Numbered from the stretch's first letter, positions 50,043 through 59,757 are shown. The stretch is 64,000 nucleotides of DNA from Bacillota bacterium (GCA_023390555.1 JAEWCQ010000046.1:62001-126000), one strand, 5' to 3'. Notes: generated from the letters alone by a model not told the origin. A program made the numbers and translations.

Positions 50043-50388
50043 TCCGTATATGAACCAGGCAAAAAAACACACCTAATCTGCTATAAGACCATTCACCTTT
50101 TTTTCTTTCAATAACATCGATTCGATCTTTGATTCTTTTATAACATACTTGTGAGATTTCCAGTCTATAACAAATACTTTTTCCAATTCTTCCTTTGTGC
50201 TTTCTGGGACATTCCTTGCAAAAGCCTTTAAAATTAAAACTATAAAACTCTTCATCAGCTTCATCTAATGAAAGCGATGCATGTGTATATGCTCGGCCAG
50301 TTGTCCAATAGATAAAGCTGGAAAAGATACTATCATATCTTGTCAACAGCACTGAAATTACTTTCCTTTCTTCTTTTGCCTCCATCAT
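49963..50388 (-). pseudogene. Truncated permuted papain-like (YiiX/NlpC-type) protein
   Basis: The frame gives VISVLLTRYDSIFSSFIYWTTGRAYTHASL (in two blocks), whose catalytic-type YTHASL..DE and FYSFNFKGF segments resemble the N-terminal half of small permuted papain-fold hydrolases in Firmicutes. After YSRLGVFFCLVHI, where a C-terminal Cys/His half (..FCSQFVAE) would be expected, the sequence runs into the complement of the ecsC 3' end and ends. I read it as a C-terminally truncated gene. ACGGAGGG lies at the start. Confidence 0.55.
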
Positions 50389-50576
50389 TCCCTCCGTTTT
50401 CATTTGTAATATACAATCCTTATTTTTACATATAAATATTTATTTTTTGTTCCTGTTAAGTTTCAGAAATGCTAATATTTAATCCTTCCGATGTTCAAAG
50501 TAAAATACCGCACCAACAGTCATTGTCTGTCAGTGCGATATTTAGCCAATCTTCTTATTTTTGCAGCAGTGCTTAA

Positions 50577-50654
50577 CTACTTCTTATTTTTAAAAATCAA
50601 AGAAGCAACAGCAGCAACAATCACCACAATTGCTACAACAATAGCTTTTCCCAT
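50577..50654 (-). CDS. 25-residue hydrophobic peptide
   Basis: ATG at 50654, TAG at 50577. The product MGKAIVVAIVVIVAAVASL followed by IFKNKK is one membrane helix with a basic end. GAAAGGAG at a good distance supports translation. It resembles the peptide encoded at 50705-50782 in length and plan. Possible roles: small membrane toxin, regulator or substrate; none can be shown. Confidence 0.5.
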   Translation of the reverse strand: MGKAIVVAIVVIVAAVASLIFKNKK

Positions 50655-50704
50655 AGATTACCTGTTCTCCTTTCTAAACTGTTACCAGAAATTCATTTGT
50701 TTTT

Positions 50705-50782
50705 TTATCTGTCATTTGGAATACAAACTGCAGTTATTGTAACACCGGCTATAGCAGCAATTGCTACAATAACAATCACCAT
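50705..50782 (-). CDS. 25-residue hydrophobic peptide
   Basis: ATG at 50782, TAA at 50705; product MVIVIVAIAAIAGVTITAV then CIPNDR. AAAGAGGTGTC lies ~15 bases upstream, rather far. Same length and Val/Ile/Ala-rich composition as the neighbouring peptide, on the same strand, which suggests duplication. Confidence 0.4.
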   Translation of the reverse strand: MVIVIVAIAAIAGVTITAVCIPNDR

Positions 50783-50834
50783 CTTTCTTATGTCAGACAC
50801 CTCTTTCTAAATAAACTATATTTTATTATATTTA

Positions 50835-50891
50835 TTAATTATGCTTTTTGCGTACAGTGATTATTCCTGCCGCAGCAATAGCCACTGCCAA
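50835..50891 (-). CDS. Possible 18-residue hydrophobic peptide (TTG start) or remnant
   Basis: Open frame reading LAVAIAAAGIITVRKKHN from a TTG at 50891. The hydrophobic-then-basic plan is like the two other peptides, but there is no ribosome-binding site or ATG, so it may be a decayed copy. Confidence 0.25.
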   Translation of the reverse strand: MAVAIAAAGIITVRKKHN

Positions 50892-50909
50892 AAACTAATC
50901 TGAAAGCGC

Positions 50910-52319
50910 TTATCTTCCACTTTCAGCGCATCGTCCGCATCCTGCACAAGAATGGAACTTCTCTGTCTCCGACTTTTGAACTCTTTTGGATTCTTTCCAC
51001 AACCTATCTGCCACTGGTGCCCAATTTTCGGCTGTCTCCATACACTTGTCGGAAAATTCTTTTATAGATTCCAGATTCTGATAGTCTGTACTTTTTGCAC
51101 CGATTTTTGTTACGACTTCTGTTAACCTGCCTGGATTATCCAAAACCGGGCATGGCCTTAACATATTGTCATTCCACGGCTGATTATCATGATACCCCAT
51201 GAAAAGCGGAGAACGGTATGCTTCCAGTAATGTCTTCTCACGTATGTTTGAATCGGAATAATGCATAAATGCACAGGGTTCAATATCTCCATTTGCATTT
51301 ATATGTAAATAACTTCTTCCTCCTGCAATGCAGCCACCCACGTACTCCCCATCATTCCAGAAATCAACGGTAAATATCGGTTTTGTTTTCCTATATTCAC
51401 GTATTTTATGATACATCATCTCTCTCTGATCAGATGATGCCATCAATTCTTTTACCGCACCTTTTCCTACCGGCATATAAGTAAAAAACCACGCAAACTT
51501 TGCTCCCATGGCAATCATCTGATCAAAATAATCTTCGCTGCCGATAATCTCTGCATTGGCACTTGTATAACAACAGGATATTCCAAATGGCAGCTTTTTA
51601 CTTTTTAGAATATTCATAGCCTTAATAATTTTTTGATAAGTTCCATCTCCTCTTCTAGCGTCTGTCGCCGCTTCAAAGCCTTCAATACTGATTGCCGGAA
51701 TAAAATTCTTGACTCTTAGTATCTCATCCGCGAAAGCCTCGTCAATCAAGGTGCCATTCGTAAAGGTTGAGAAAACACAGTCAGGATGTTCTTCACACAA
51801 ACGAATAATATCCTTTTTCCGGACAAGAGGCTCTCCCCCGGTAAACAGATATACATATGTGCCAAGCGAAACACCTTGCTTTACAATATTATCCATTTCA
51901 TCGTATGTCAGGTTCATATGGTTACCATATTCAGAAGCCCAGCAACCGGTGCAATGTAAATTGCATGCACTTGTTGGATCCATTAGAATTGCCCACGGAA
52001 CATTGCAATTGTACTTATTCTTATTTTCAATCTGTCTCTGATAACCGAGCAGACAACCGTTTATGATGAGATTCTCAAATAATCGGTTTCTTACTTCCCG
52101 GTCAATATCCTGCCATAGGCTCATAATAAGCTGATACCAATTATTCTCTTGATTGCTTATGACAATACGTATGACTGCCCGTTCCTTTGACAGCGTATCT
52201 TTCCTATCAAATTTGTCAAACCAATCCAGAAGTTTGGGCATGTTTTTCTCTGGATCTTTATCTAAATACTCCAATGCTTTTTTTATTGCAAATGCTTCCA
52301 TGTTTTCGATAATTGCCAT
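50910..52319 (-). CDS. Radical SAM/SPASM-type protein, unknown substrate
   Basis: A 469-residue radical SAM enzyme. The first ~105 residues form an extra helical domain. The cluster motif CNLHCTGC lies near residues 118-125, followed by the FTGGEP motif. A SPASM-like C-terminal part has C-x-A-G-G-R (CIAGGRSYLHINANGDIEPCAF) and later Cys residues (PCPVL), and the protein ends with CAGCGRC. Such enzymes modify peptides, or act in cofactor or lipid pathways. Neighbours are two small coiled-coil/membrane protein genes upstream and tiny hydrophobic peptides downstream. GAGGAG precedes the ATG. Confidence 0.82.
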   Translation of the reverse strand: MAIIENMEAFAIKKALEYLDKDPEKNMPKLLDWFDKFDRKDTLSKERAVIRIVISNQENNWYQLIMSLWQDIDREVRNRLFENLIINGCLLGYQRQIENKNKYNCNVPWAILMDPTSACNLHCTGCWASEYGNHMNLTYDEMDNIVKQGVSLGTYVYLFTGGEPLVRKKDIIRLCEEHPDCVFSTFTNGTLIDEAFADEILRVKNFIPAISIEGFEAATDARRGDGTYQKIIKAMNILKSKKLPFGISCCYTSANAEIIGSEDYFDQMIAMGAKFAWFFTYMPVGKGAVKELMASSDQREMMYHKIREYRKTKPIFTVDFWNDGEYVGGCIAGGRSYLHINANGDIEPCAFMHYSDSNIREKTLLEAYRSPLFMGYHDNQPWNDNMLRPCPVLDNPGRLTEVVTKIGAKSTDYQNLESIKEFSDKCMETAENWAPVADRLWKESKRVQKSETEKFHSCAGCGRCAESGR

Positions 52320-52358
52320 CTTTAACTCCTCTTTCTTTCGTTTTATGGAATCTTTTAT

Positions 52359-52652
52359 TTATTTTTTGTCCTCTGTTTTTTCAAGGAATGTATCCACAAA
52401 TTTCTGTTCCACTTTTTTATAACCACCTACCACCGAATCCTCAATTTTCTTGTATCCTTCCACAACCCGATTTTCTATCTTTTGATAGGTCTTTGTCACA
52501 GTCTCAGCCGTTTTTCCTGTTTTTAGGCGATATCCAGATTGACTGCCTTCATCTTCTTCTAGAAATTTATCCTTGAATTGATCCTCAACTTTTTCAAAAG
52601 TATTGATCATTTCTTTCCCAATCTTTCCGGTTTTTAATTTATATTCACTCAT
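52359..52652 (-). CDS. Small amphipathic repeat protein
   Basis: A 97-residue charged helical protein with an internal duplication: YKLKTGKIGKEMINTFEKVE and YRLKTGKTAETVTKTYQKIE, each followed by a ..F.D.FLE block; the second half adds a heptad-like GYKKIEDSVV.GYKKVEQ repeat. It has no membrane segment. I have seen similar K-I-E-D-x-V-V-x-G-Y-K-K repeats in small Clostridial proteins of unknown role. It is followed by the radical SAM gene after 39 bases, suggesting one operon. Confidence 0.65.
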   Translation of the reverse strand: MSEYKLKTGKIGKEMINTFEKVEDQFKDKFLEEDEGSQSGYRLKTGKTAETVTKTYQKIENRVVEGYKKIEDSVVGGYKKVEQKFVDTFLEKTEDKK

Positions 52653-52691
52653 CCTATTTCCTCCGTTTACTATATTAGGTATTTACCTTTT

Positions 52692-53297
52692 CTAAATTAA
52701 TGTGTAAGCTTTTTCACATAACTGAGTGGCACTTTCATATTTTTCTTCAATCATTGGCGTGACCTTTTTATTTCTTTTGTCCTTCATCCACCTGTATACA
52801 ACTGCCGATAAGATCCAGCCTAAGAATCCCGGTACCGCAAGTATGATACACGCCTGCAAATTATCCGCCAGATAGCGAAACGTCGACAGACCCAGGAATA
52901 CCGTACCGGTAATTCCAACGATATAAGCCACTACAGTGCCTCCTATTGTTTTGGACTCTTCCAAATAAACAATATCGTCTATTATTTTTTCAAATTGCAT
53001 TTGCAGGCGGTTCATTTCATTTTTAGATGTGATTGCTTTATTACGTTTCAACTGAAGATCTACTTTTGTATCTGATTTATGATCCTGAATCATTTTTCCA
53101 AATGGAGTACCTGGAAGAAGTGCCAACGGTGCCAGCATTACACGAATAGGTCCCCCTATATGCTTCACAACAGTTGGCGTACTCTTTTCTAATTTCCATC
53201 CGAAGTTCTTGTATCCATCCGTAACAACAGATTGCATCTCCTCTCTGGTAGTTACACTTTTGTACTCATACCCCACATAACCTGTTTCTTTTTCCAT
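52692..53297 (-). CDS. Two-helix membrane protein, unknown function
   Basis: A 201-residue protein from the ATG at 53297 (GAAAGGAT upstream; a start at 53348 is less likely). Residues ~1-110 are charged and cytoplasmic, with MRLQMQF-like heptads; two membrane helices follow (residues ~118-137 and ~145-165) and a Lys-rich tail. It is the first gene of the group 201-97-radical SAM. No family recognised. Confidence 0.65.
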   Translation of the reverse strand: MEKETGYVGYEYKSVTTREEMQSVVTDGYKNFGWKLEKSTPTVVKHIGGPIRVMLAPLALLPGTPFGKMIQDHKSDTKVDLQLKRNKAITSKNEMNRLQMQFEKIIDDIVYLEESKTIGGTVVAYIVGITGTVFLGLSTFRYLADNLQACIILAVPGFLGWILSAVVYRWMKDKRNKKVTPMIEEKYESATQLCEKAYTLI

Positions 53298-53501
53298 AGA
53301 CTTTGTATCCTTTCTTTTCATCAAATTTAGCGGTACTACTTGCTTCAAACTTTCTAACTGATATCTGTACTTTATAGCTTCTTTTTTTGTATTTCGTTTC
53401 CGTTTTGTTTCTAAAATATTAATTTGATTTCAATAAACTGTATTCAAAATATCTCTAACTAATGGAGGTCTGAGAATACACCCCAAATTTTAATAATATA
53501 T

Positions 53502-53887
53502 TCAAATGTCCTGCGTTTTCAAAAGATTAGCACTAAGCAATCCATAAACCACCGACCAGATCGCCGTTGCCACTAAGATATGAAAAATATCCCCAATCTT
53601 TATATTCATGGTTGGAATTGTAGAAGTTCCATACATCGTCCAGCCAAGTACCTGTGAAGCATATACTCCATTCCCATTACAAGACCACCTGTTCCAAACA
53701 GGCAGGCAAACAGGAATCCAAGACCTTTGTTCCTGAACAAAATACTTATAAACAGAGTCGCAGATGCAAAAGCTGCCGAAATGATCCATTTACTAAACCA
53801 GAACATAATGATTCCGGTTATATATAAGGTTTTCCTGTGGAATAAACGATGTATGTCCATTTTTAGTAAATTAAGCATGTGTACCAC
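53502..53887 (-). pseudogene. Broken ABC transporter permease gene
   Basis: The start MLNLLKMDIHRLFHRKTLY is typical of bacitracin/lantibiotic-type ABC permeases. After ~25 residues it jumps to a C-terminal-type stretch (IISAAFASATLFISILF), implying an internal deletion of some 100 codons, and then shifts frame near 53690 before the last part (DIFHILVATAIWSVVYGLL). The usual length is ~250 residues. It is paired with an equally damaged ATPase gene. Confidence 0.75.
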
Positions 53888-54442
53888 CTCCCATAAGCTC
53901 TAAAAAATATTCCTCAAAATCCTGTCTGTGCATATAAATTTCTTCTACATCGAAACCATTCTGAAACAGATATTTGTTTACTGCTTTCGTATCGCTGTTT
54001 TTACCAATAAGATGAAGTTCCCTTTCTTCTGTGATACTACATTGATCTATAGCAAAGGCCTGTTTCAGCATGGGTGCAGCATCTTTTGCATGATCCAGTT
54101 TTATGCACATATAATTCTGACAGGTTTCTTCCAAATCTTGTGCCGTCATTTCACAAAACTCTATGATGCCCTGCAGGTCAAGTCCATTGATTGGCTCATC
54201 CAAAATTAGAAGTTTCGGATTTCCAAGTAAAGCAATGGCAATCCCCAATCTCTGCTTCGTTTCATTTCTCCGGTCGTTTTTGGTGTCAGACCACAGATAA
54301 GTTTTTGTGTGGTTGATTTTCCCGCCCCATTTTTTCCTATAAATCCATAGATTGCCCCTTCTGGAACTGCCATGTTCAAATGGTTCACAGCAAACTTTTT
54401 TCCGTACGATTTCGATAATTCAGTTAATGTAATTGCCTGCAT
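53871..54442 (-). pseudogene. Broken ABC transporter ATPase gene (BcrA-like)
   Basis: The first 78 codons encode a normal nucleotide-binding domain start (GFIGKNGAGKSTTQKLICGLTPKTTGE). The next piece, one frame away, resumes at QRLGIAIALLGNPKLLILDEP (just after the signature motif), so the Q-loop region was deleted and the frame lost near 54250. The C-terminal part is intact. The gene cannot give a working ATPase. Confidence 0.85.
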
Positions 54443-54744
54443 TCTATATCTCCTCTTATACTGGTTTAACGGAAGTATAGAATGGAATTGTTTCCGTTTT
54501 CACTCAGTTTTGTTTGAAATTTATTAATTACAAAAGAGGTTCTGGTCCATAACGAAATTCCTTCCGTAACTCTTATTAGATTTCAAATTTTAAAAGATAG
54601 CATTATTATTCAATCCCTCAAGAAGTCGTACTTAACAGCATCTAAAATGTTTGAATAAAAAAATGTCGGTTCCCAGACAAGGTGAAACCGACATTGACTA
54701 ATAAAAATATAGTTCATAACTAAGCAAGAGGGGCTTTGTCTTTC
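54443..54744 (-). terminator. Intergenic stretch with terminator of the chemoreceptor-like operon
   Basis: Stem AATGTCGGTT / AACCGACATT (54662-54671 with 54686-54695), followed on the - strand by a run of seven T. It ends the operon whose last stop is at 54745. The remaining ~220 bases show no gene; the ABC remnant's promoter may lie there. Confidence 0.82.
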
Positions 54745-55668
54745 CTATTGCTTCTTCATTATACTGTTTTTCTGCTTTCCCGCAGAAAATATCATATAAA
54801 TGCCCATAATAAATATCATGACACAGACAGCTCCGCCTGTCATACTGTTCATAATTCTCCTGCTTACTTGTTCTTCTGATCCAAAGGATACAAACATCGC
54901 TGTCTGTAATGAAAGCAGGGAAACAACTGCATCCGCATATCCTATATCCCTGATTGTCAATAGCAAGGGCGATTTTAATCTCCCTGCTTTCACTCGATTA
55001 ACAATCGCGATAATGATTTTATAAAAGGTATAAGCCGCCACAGCAAAGATTAGTGTTCCGGGATAACTGTGACTTTTATCCAAATATACCATTTGAACGA
55101 CAGCTGCTAAAAGCGCAGCCGTCAACACAAGAAACAGTATGCCGCAATTTTGATAAACGGACAATTCCCGCTGCTTAATTTCCGTTGTTTTCTCAATCGC
55201 TGAATTTTTCCAATCGTATTGAACTAAGATAAATCGCATAATGCTAAGGACAATATAATAGGCGGACATACTTCCAAACCAGATTGAATCATAGATCACA
55301 CCGAATATTCCATTCGTAAGTGCAAATATCAGATTGAAAGCCAATGATGAATAGGTAAATAAAACCGTTCTATATCGATAGTCCTTTGTAAAACGATTTG
55401 TAAATGCATTTGCTTCAATACCAGCTTTTAATTTTTTATTTATGCCATAAGTCAAATCCTGATACAAATAGCATCCGGATAATCCAATTCCGCAAGCAGC
55501 AATTGCATAAATAATGCTGGAAATTGCGATTGTAACATTGTCAACGTCTACGATTATCATTGACAAAAGTGAGAAGATGACAGTTAGTATATAGAGCAAT
55601 AGGCGTAAAGGCCATTTCAATTTAGGTAAATTCAGCCGAGGTATTTTCCTGTTTTTTATCCACTTCAT
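54745..55668 (-). CDS. Polytopic membrane protein, unknown function
   Basis: A 307-residue protein with about eight hydrophobic helices, beginning MKWIKNRKIPRLNLPKLKWP (a basic cytoplasmic start). I prefer the ATG at 55668 (AGGTAG upstream) to a TTG at 55698 that would overlap the chemoreceptor-like gene. There is no transporter motif I recognise. The gene follows a methyl-accepting-type receptor by 7 bases, so they may share a signal. Confidence 0.6.
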   Translation of the reverse strand: MKWIKNRKIPRLNLPKLKWPLRLLLYILTVIFSLLSMIIVDVDNVTIAISSIIYAIAACGIGLSGCYLYQDLTYGINKKLKAGIEANAFTNRFTKDYRYRTVLFTYSSLAFNLIFALTNGIFGVIYDSIWFGSMSAYYIVLSIMRFILVQYDWKNSAIEKTTEIKQRELSVYQNCGILFLVLTAALLAAVVQMVYLDKSHSYPGTLIFAVAAYTFYKIIIAIVNRVKAGRLKSPLLLTIRDIGYADAVVSLLSLQTAMFVSFGSEEQVSRRIMNSMTGGAVCVMIFIMGIYMIFSAGKQKNSIMKKQ

Positions 55669-55675
55669 CTTATGG

Positions 55676-57139
55676 CTACCTGTCGTTCCTTTTCTCAATT
55701 AAATCTTGTAACTTTTTGCTTGAAGAATCAATATTACCGATTGACTGGTAAATGATTTCAACATTTTCATTTTGTTCTTGAATTGTCTGATTCATATCTT
55801 CCATGGCCTGTACATGCTTATACGATATGTCAGAAATATTCTGAGCCTGATTCTGGATATGTAAAAATATATCATTTTCTTTTTGGGTTGTTTTTAACGC
55901 ATCTTCAATATACTGATCAATCTGATGAAATGCTGCTTCTATATTTTCAAAACTATTTAGAACTTGATGCAACTTAGTATTCCCTGTTTGAACTGCAAGG
56001 TTTCCATTAGCTGCTTTCTCACTCACATGTCTAGTTTTGTCCTTGATATTACTTAATATTTTATCAATTCTGCCAACTGTATCGGAACTTTGCTCTGCCA
56101 GCTTTTTGATTTCATTTGAAACAACTGTAAAACCAGCACCTGCCTCTCCAGCTCTTGCAGCTTCAATACTTGCGTTTAGTGCTAACAGATTTGTCTGGGA
56201 GGAGATCTGTTTAATCTCTGACAGAAAATTATTGACATCATCCATGCTCATATTTAGCTCTTTAATAGTATCTACAGATTCTGAAACCGTCATACTGATG
56301 AAACGCATCTGGTTTCCCATCTGATTCATACTGTCCGATCCCTGCTCCACAATCTGGTTCGTATTTCGAGATATTTCTGCCAGGTTTTTAGAAATCATAC
56401 TAATTTCTTGCATATACCTTTCAGCCTTTTCCATCATGTCATTGATTTGAAATAAGCTTTCTGATTGCTTTGATATACCATCTGTTACATGATTTACATT
56501 ATCGGATATGTTATGGCTTTGATTCCGCAAAGCTGAAATATCTCTGTTGCAGCTACTGATTCCATCATTTAACGAAGTCGTGTTCTCATGAATCACATGA
56601 ACCATATTATTTAACGAATCTAAAAGTTCTTTTGTCTCTGCTTCTTTTTGAATGGATAGCTGGATATAATCTACACTACGTTTGCATACAAAATATAACG
56701 CTACCACGGTTAATGCCGTCAATGCCAATGTGGTTGTAAACGTTCGATCAATCCTATGGTTATTACTATAATAAATTATGATATATGAAATGCTATATAA
56801 ACTTCCAAAACTATATAATATTGCTTTATTCAGATATAATGAGACAATACAGAGTACACTTGAAATAACCATTCCGGAATATGATGTTCCAATATATGGA
56901 ATTGTGTATGTCAGAATTGCTAAAAACAAAACCGCAATTGTTGCTGTTTGGAATTTTTTAACACGTATGAAAATAGTTGCAATGGAAAGTTCCAGAAAAA
57001 ACGATCCATATACCTCTAATCTTATGAGCTGAAAGAATAATAATATGGTAGAAACTGCGAACAACAGCCACAGGATTTCTACAATGATTTTATTTACCTC
57101 ATCTGCATTTTTTTTCACAAAATTGACTTTCATTATCAT
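55676..57139 (-). CDS. Methyl-accepting chemotaxis-like receptor with polytopic N terminus
   Basis: A 487-residue protein. The N-terminal ~165 residues hold five to six membrane helices without a periplasmic ligand domain or clear HAMP domain; the C-terminal ~300 residues are the MCP signalling coiled coil with the hairpin tip in LLALNASIEAARAGEAG.GF.VV..EIKKLAEQS. GGAGGAAG precedes the ATG at 57139. No che or flagellar genes are in the window, so the output could be chemotaxis or another CheA-like pathway. Confidence 0.82.
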   Translation of the reverse strand: MIMKVNFVKKNADEVNKIIVEILWLLFAVSTILLFFQLIRLEVYGSFFLELSIATIFIRVKKFQTATIAVLFLAILTYTIPYIGTSYSGMVISSVLCIVSLYLNKAILYSFGSLYSISYIIIYYSNNHRIDRTFTTTLALTALTVVALYFVCKRSVDYIQLSIQKEAETKELLDSLNNMVHVIHENTTSLNDGISSCNRDISALRNQSHNISDNVNHVTDGISKQSESLFQINDMMEKAERYMQEISMISKNLAEISRNTNQIVEQGSDSMNQMGNQMRFISMTVSESVDTIKELNMSMDDVNNFLSEIKQISSQTNLLALNASIEAARAGEAGAGFTVVSNEIKKLAEQSSDTVGRIDKILSNIKDKTRHVSEKAANGNLAVQTGNTKLHQVLNSFENIEAAFHQIDQYIEDALKTTQKENDIFLHIQNQAQNISDISYKHVQAMEDMNQTIQEQNENVEIIYQSIGNIDSSSKKLQDLIEKRNDR

Positions 57140-57542
57140 TGAATCTTCCTCCGAATGTGCTTTTTGGTCTGCTTTCAGGATTTTGTACATCTATTTTAAA
57201 TCCTTGATTTATTCTTTAATATTTTCATGGAACTCGATCCAGTTTAAAGTAATTGTAGTTCTTTCTATTTCACCACTTCACCATTTCATTTTTCGCTTCG
57301 ATACAATTTTTGTGTTCCAATCGAAAGGATGAGTTTGAATGTACTATACAAAATATTTGTTTCAAATTTGTTTATATACAGGAGCAAAATGAAATTATTT
57401 TTAAGCACACTTTAATACGGCTATACAAAATACCTTTACAAACCCAGATTGAAGTAACCATAGTGTTTATAAAGGCGTCGCATCTACAATATTTTAAAAC
57501 ATTTATTTGACCGTATGAATTAACGCTGATGTGTTAGTTCAT
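57140..57542. other. Intergenic stretch, no gene seen
   Basis: About 400 AT-rich bases between the chemoreceptor-like gene and the interrupted lipoprotein gene. It must carry the receptor promoter; I see no consensus-grade promoter. No strong hairpin or known element was recognised. Confidence 0.4.
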
Positions 57543-58196
57543 TTACTCCAGTTTAGATTCACAGATCTTGTTTTCTATTTTTTCGTTAGAAATTAATTCC
57601 AAATATTGTGTGACGGATTCTGGTACCCGATATACAGATGAAAAACTATCATCCTTAGGAATAAATTCATCAGATAAATCGATGACTCCTCTTGCAACGG
57701 TTACTAAAACGATATTATCATCATCCATTAAATGTACATTGGCGATATTCTTATACTTATTTTTATCTGTAATCTATTCTTGAAAAAAGAATACACTATC
57801 ATAGCTTATTTTTTCAGGAAATTGGTCAACTAATACCCAACGATCCAATTCAAGCTTACCCATAAAGTCTTGAATATCATCCATATTTGTTTTAGTTGAT
57901 AAATCATCTTGGAATGCAAATTGAATTCTGTATTTAGAATCAGCTACAGCAATTTTTTGCAATTCAGATATCCATCCTTCACCAACTGTTCCATTTGAAT
58001 TTACAATACTAGCATTTACTTCTTGTGCGTCACTAATTAGCTTATCATTCATTTTAGAACCATCCTTTAAGAGCTGTTCCCCCTGACTTTTCATTTCTTT
58101 CAAAGATAATCCCGCACATCCTGTGCAGCCAATGAGCATGGTGATGCTCATAATTGACAGCAAAAGATATTTCCATATTTTGCATGTTGGTCTCAT
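57543..58196 (-). pseudogene. Lipoprotein gene interrupted by one in-frame TAG
   Basis: From the ATG at 58196 (GGAGGAAAAG upstream) the frame encodes a lipoprotein signal (residues ~1-25, MLIGCTGC lipobox) and a soluble domain up to FFFQE, where a TAG occurs (57774-57776). The same frame then continues without another stop for 76 codons (ITDKNKYKNIANVHLM...) to TAA at 57543. The combined 217-residue product looks continuous. It is either a recent nonsense mutation or a site of readthrough. Function unknown. Confidence 0.75.
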
Positions 58197-58336
58197 ACTT
58201 TTCCTCCTTTTGAGTGAATCTACTCATAAAGTAAAGACCTTACATTTATATAATGTTTTAAAACTGTTTCAAAATTATTAATACTGTAAATATCCTAAAT
58301 GCTGCTTTTCTGAAACTAATTTTCTGAAACAAAAAA

Positions 58337-58373
58337 GAACGTCCATTTTCAATTCGCTTGATCAGGGACGTTC
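58337..58373 (-). terminator. Terminator after the YcaQ-type gene
   Basis: GAACGTCC / GGACGTTC stem (58337-58344 with 58366-58373), then six T on the - strand. It lies in a ~330-base gap (58197-58527) that otherwise contains only the upstream region of the lipoprotein gene. Confidence 0.8.
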
Positions 58374-58527
58374 TCGTGTCTTATATTTATTTTGTTGAAT
58401 CATAAAAAATAGTAAAAATCACCTTGTACCATGCAACGGAAATTTGATCCTTTATCGAAGGATAAACTTAGAATATCCGATTCCTACAACCGCAACATTT
58501 GATTTATCCTTACTTTATTAAGCTTCC

Positions 58528-59757
58528 TTAATTATGATGCAAACATTTATTTTCAAAATCCTCTTTATTCACATTTTCTGCCCCTAAATAGTTGCAGAAT
58601 TGGGCAAACGCTTGTTTTAATGCTGATTCCAGTTCTTCTGTTATCAGAATGTCTTCTTCCCACCACCACTCTTTAATATGCAATTCTTTTTCTCCGCGAT
58701 ACATCTCTGGCTCAAATCTTGCAACAAATCTGTTCTTATATAGAACGGGTAATACATAATAGCCATACTTTCTTTTTTTCACCGGGATATAAACTTCCCA
58801 GCTATAATCAAAATCAAAAATACGCTTGATCATAGCCCTGTCCCATAATAAATTATCCAAAGGAGCAATAAATTTCATCTCATTCTTTTCTGCATCTGTT
58901 ATTTTATTCAATAGATTTATATCTTCTTTTCTTATATAAAACGGATATTTCACATCTTCCAAATAAAACTCTTTTATCGCGTCTTTTTCCAATAAAGCCT
59001 TTATCGCGTTATTACGAATCTCACTATTTGATAAAAAATGACCTAGCCAGGCACTGCCATTGCGTGACCACAGCATACCAACAGAACCAATTCTCCTCTT
59101 CACATACCATTCATAGAACATCTTATCTGATGCAAAAGGGTCTTCTTGATTCAAGATATCTGAAGGCAATAAATTTTCAATGATATCATATACTTTCTGA
59201 GTATTTATTTTTTTATAGATTCCTAATTCACCGATTGTATATAAATAGTCCAAGGCAGCACTTGATAGCTTTCTGTGCCCCCAACGTCCCGGATTATTAC
59301 TTCCAATATCTATTTTATTGGATTGTAACGGCCCGTCTTCCGTCACTATTTTTTTCACCTGTTCTAAATATTCAAGTGCCTGACTGGCATTTCTGTTTGC
59401 CAGAATATACTGGAGATCAATTCCGCTTTGTTTTCTGACACGTTTAAAATAAGGCCAGTCAGTTTGAAGATAGATTGCCATCATCTTATCCCATCCATCC
59501 ATTAAATACCGTTTTTCGTACAGTAAATCATTTAAAATGGAGGAATTATAGTTTTTTATCCTAGACTGCAGCACCAAATCGGCATTTCTTCCAACAATAT
59601 TCAACGGATCAAACTGAATGCATCCGACCTTTCTAAAATAATCCAAGACCGAATCCTCATCTTGGCTGTTACCGTCATGATTTAGTCCTTGATATGTCAT
59701 AAGAAACATTCTTGCTTCGTTTAAAGAAATCGTATTACTTGCTAACTCTTTCATCAT
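58528..59757 (-). CDS. YcaQ/AlkX-type winged-helix DNA glycosylase family protein
   Basis: A 409-residue HTH_42 family protein, the family of AlkZ and YcaQ (AlkX) DNA glycosylases that unhook interstrand crosslinks and remove alkylated bases. The IQFDPLNIVGRN segment (residues ~52-63) carries the Q-x-D motif expected of the YcaQ branch rather than Q-x-Q of AlkZ. The middle part has the VKRRIGSVGMLWSRNG block and the C-terminal part FIAPLDNLLWDR is typical. AGGTAGGAAAG precedes the start. It is a single gene. Confidence 0.8.
   Translation of the reverse strand: MMKELASNTISLNEARMFLMTYQGLNHDGNSQDEDSVLDYFRKVGCIQFDPLNIVGRNADLVLQSRIKNYNSSILNDLLYEKRYLMDGWDKMMAIYLQTDWPYFKRVRKQSGIDLQYILANRNASQALEYLEQVKKIVTEDGPLQSNKIDIGSNNPGRWGHRKLSSAALDYLYTIGELGIYKKINTQKVYDIIENLLPSDILNQEDPFASDKMFYEWYVKRRIGSVGMLWSRNGSAWLGHFLSNSEIRNNAIKALLEKDAIKEFYLEDVKYPFYIRKEDINLLNKITDAEKNEMKFIAPLDNLLWDRAMIKRIFDFDYSWEVYIPVKKRKYGYYVLPVLYKNRFVARFEPEMYRGEKELHIKEWWWEEDILITEELESALKQAFAQFCNYLGAENVNKEDFENKCLHHN

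Larger units (their letters stand above)
50389..50909. other. Peptide-coding stretch downstream of the radical SAM gene
   Basis: About 520 bases with no gene of normal length. It holds three tiny hydrophobic frames on the - strand (listed separately). At 50899-50926 CTGAAAG / CTTTCAG can form a stem at the radical SAM gene end. The rest is AT-rich. Confidence 0.5.
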
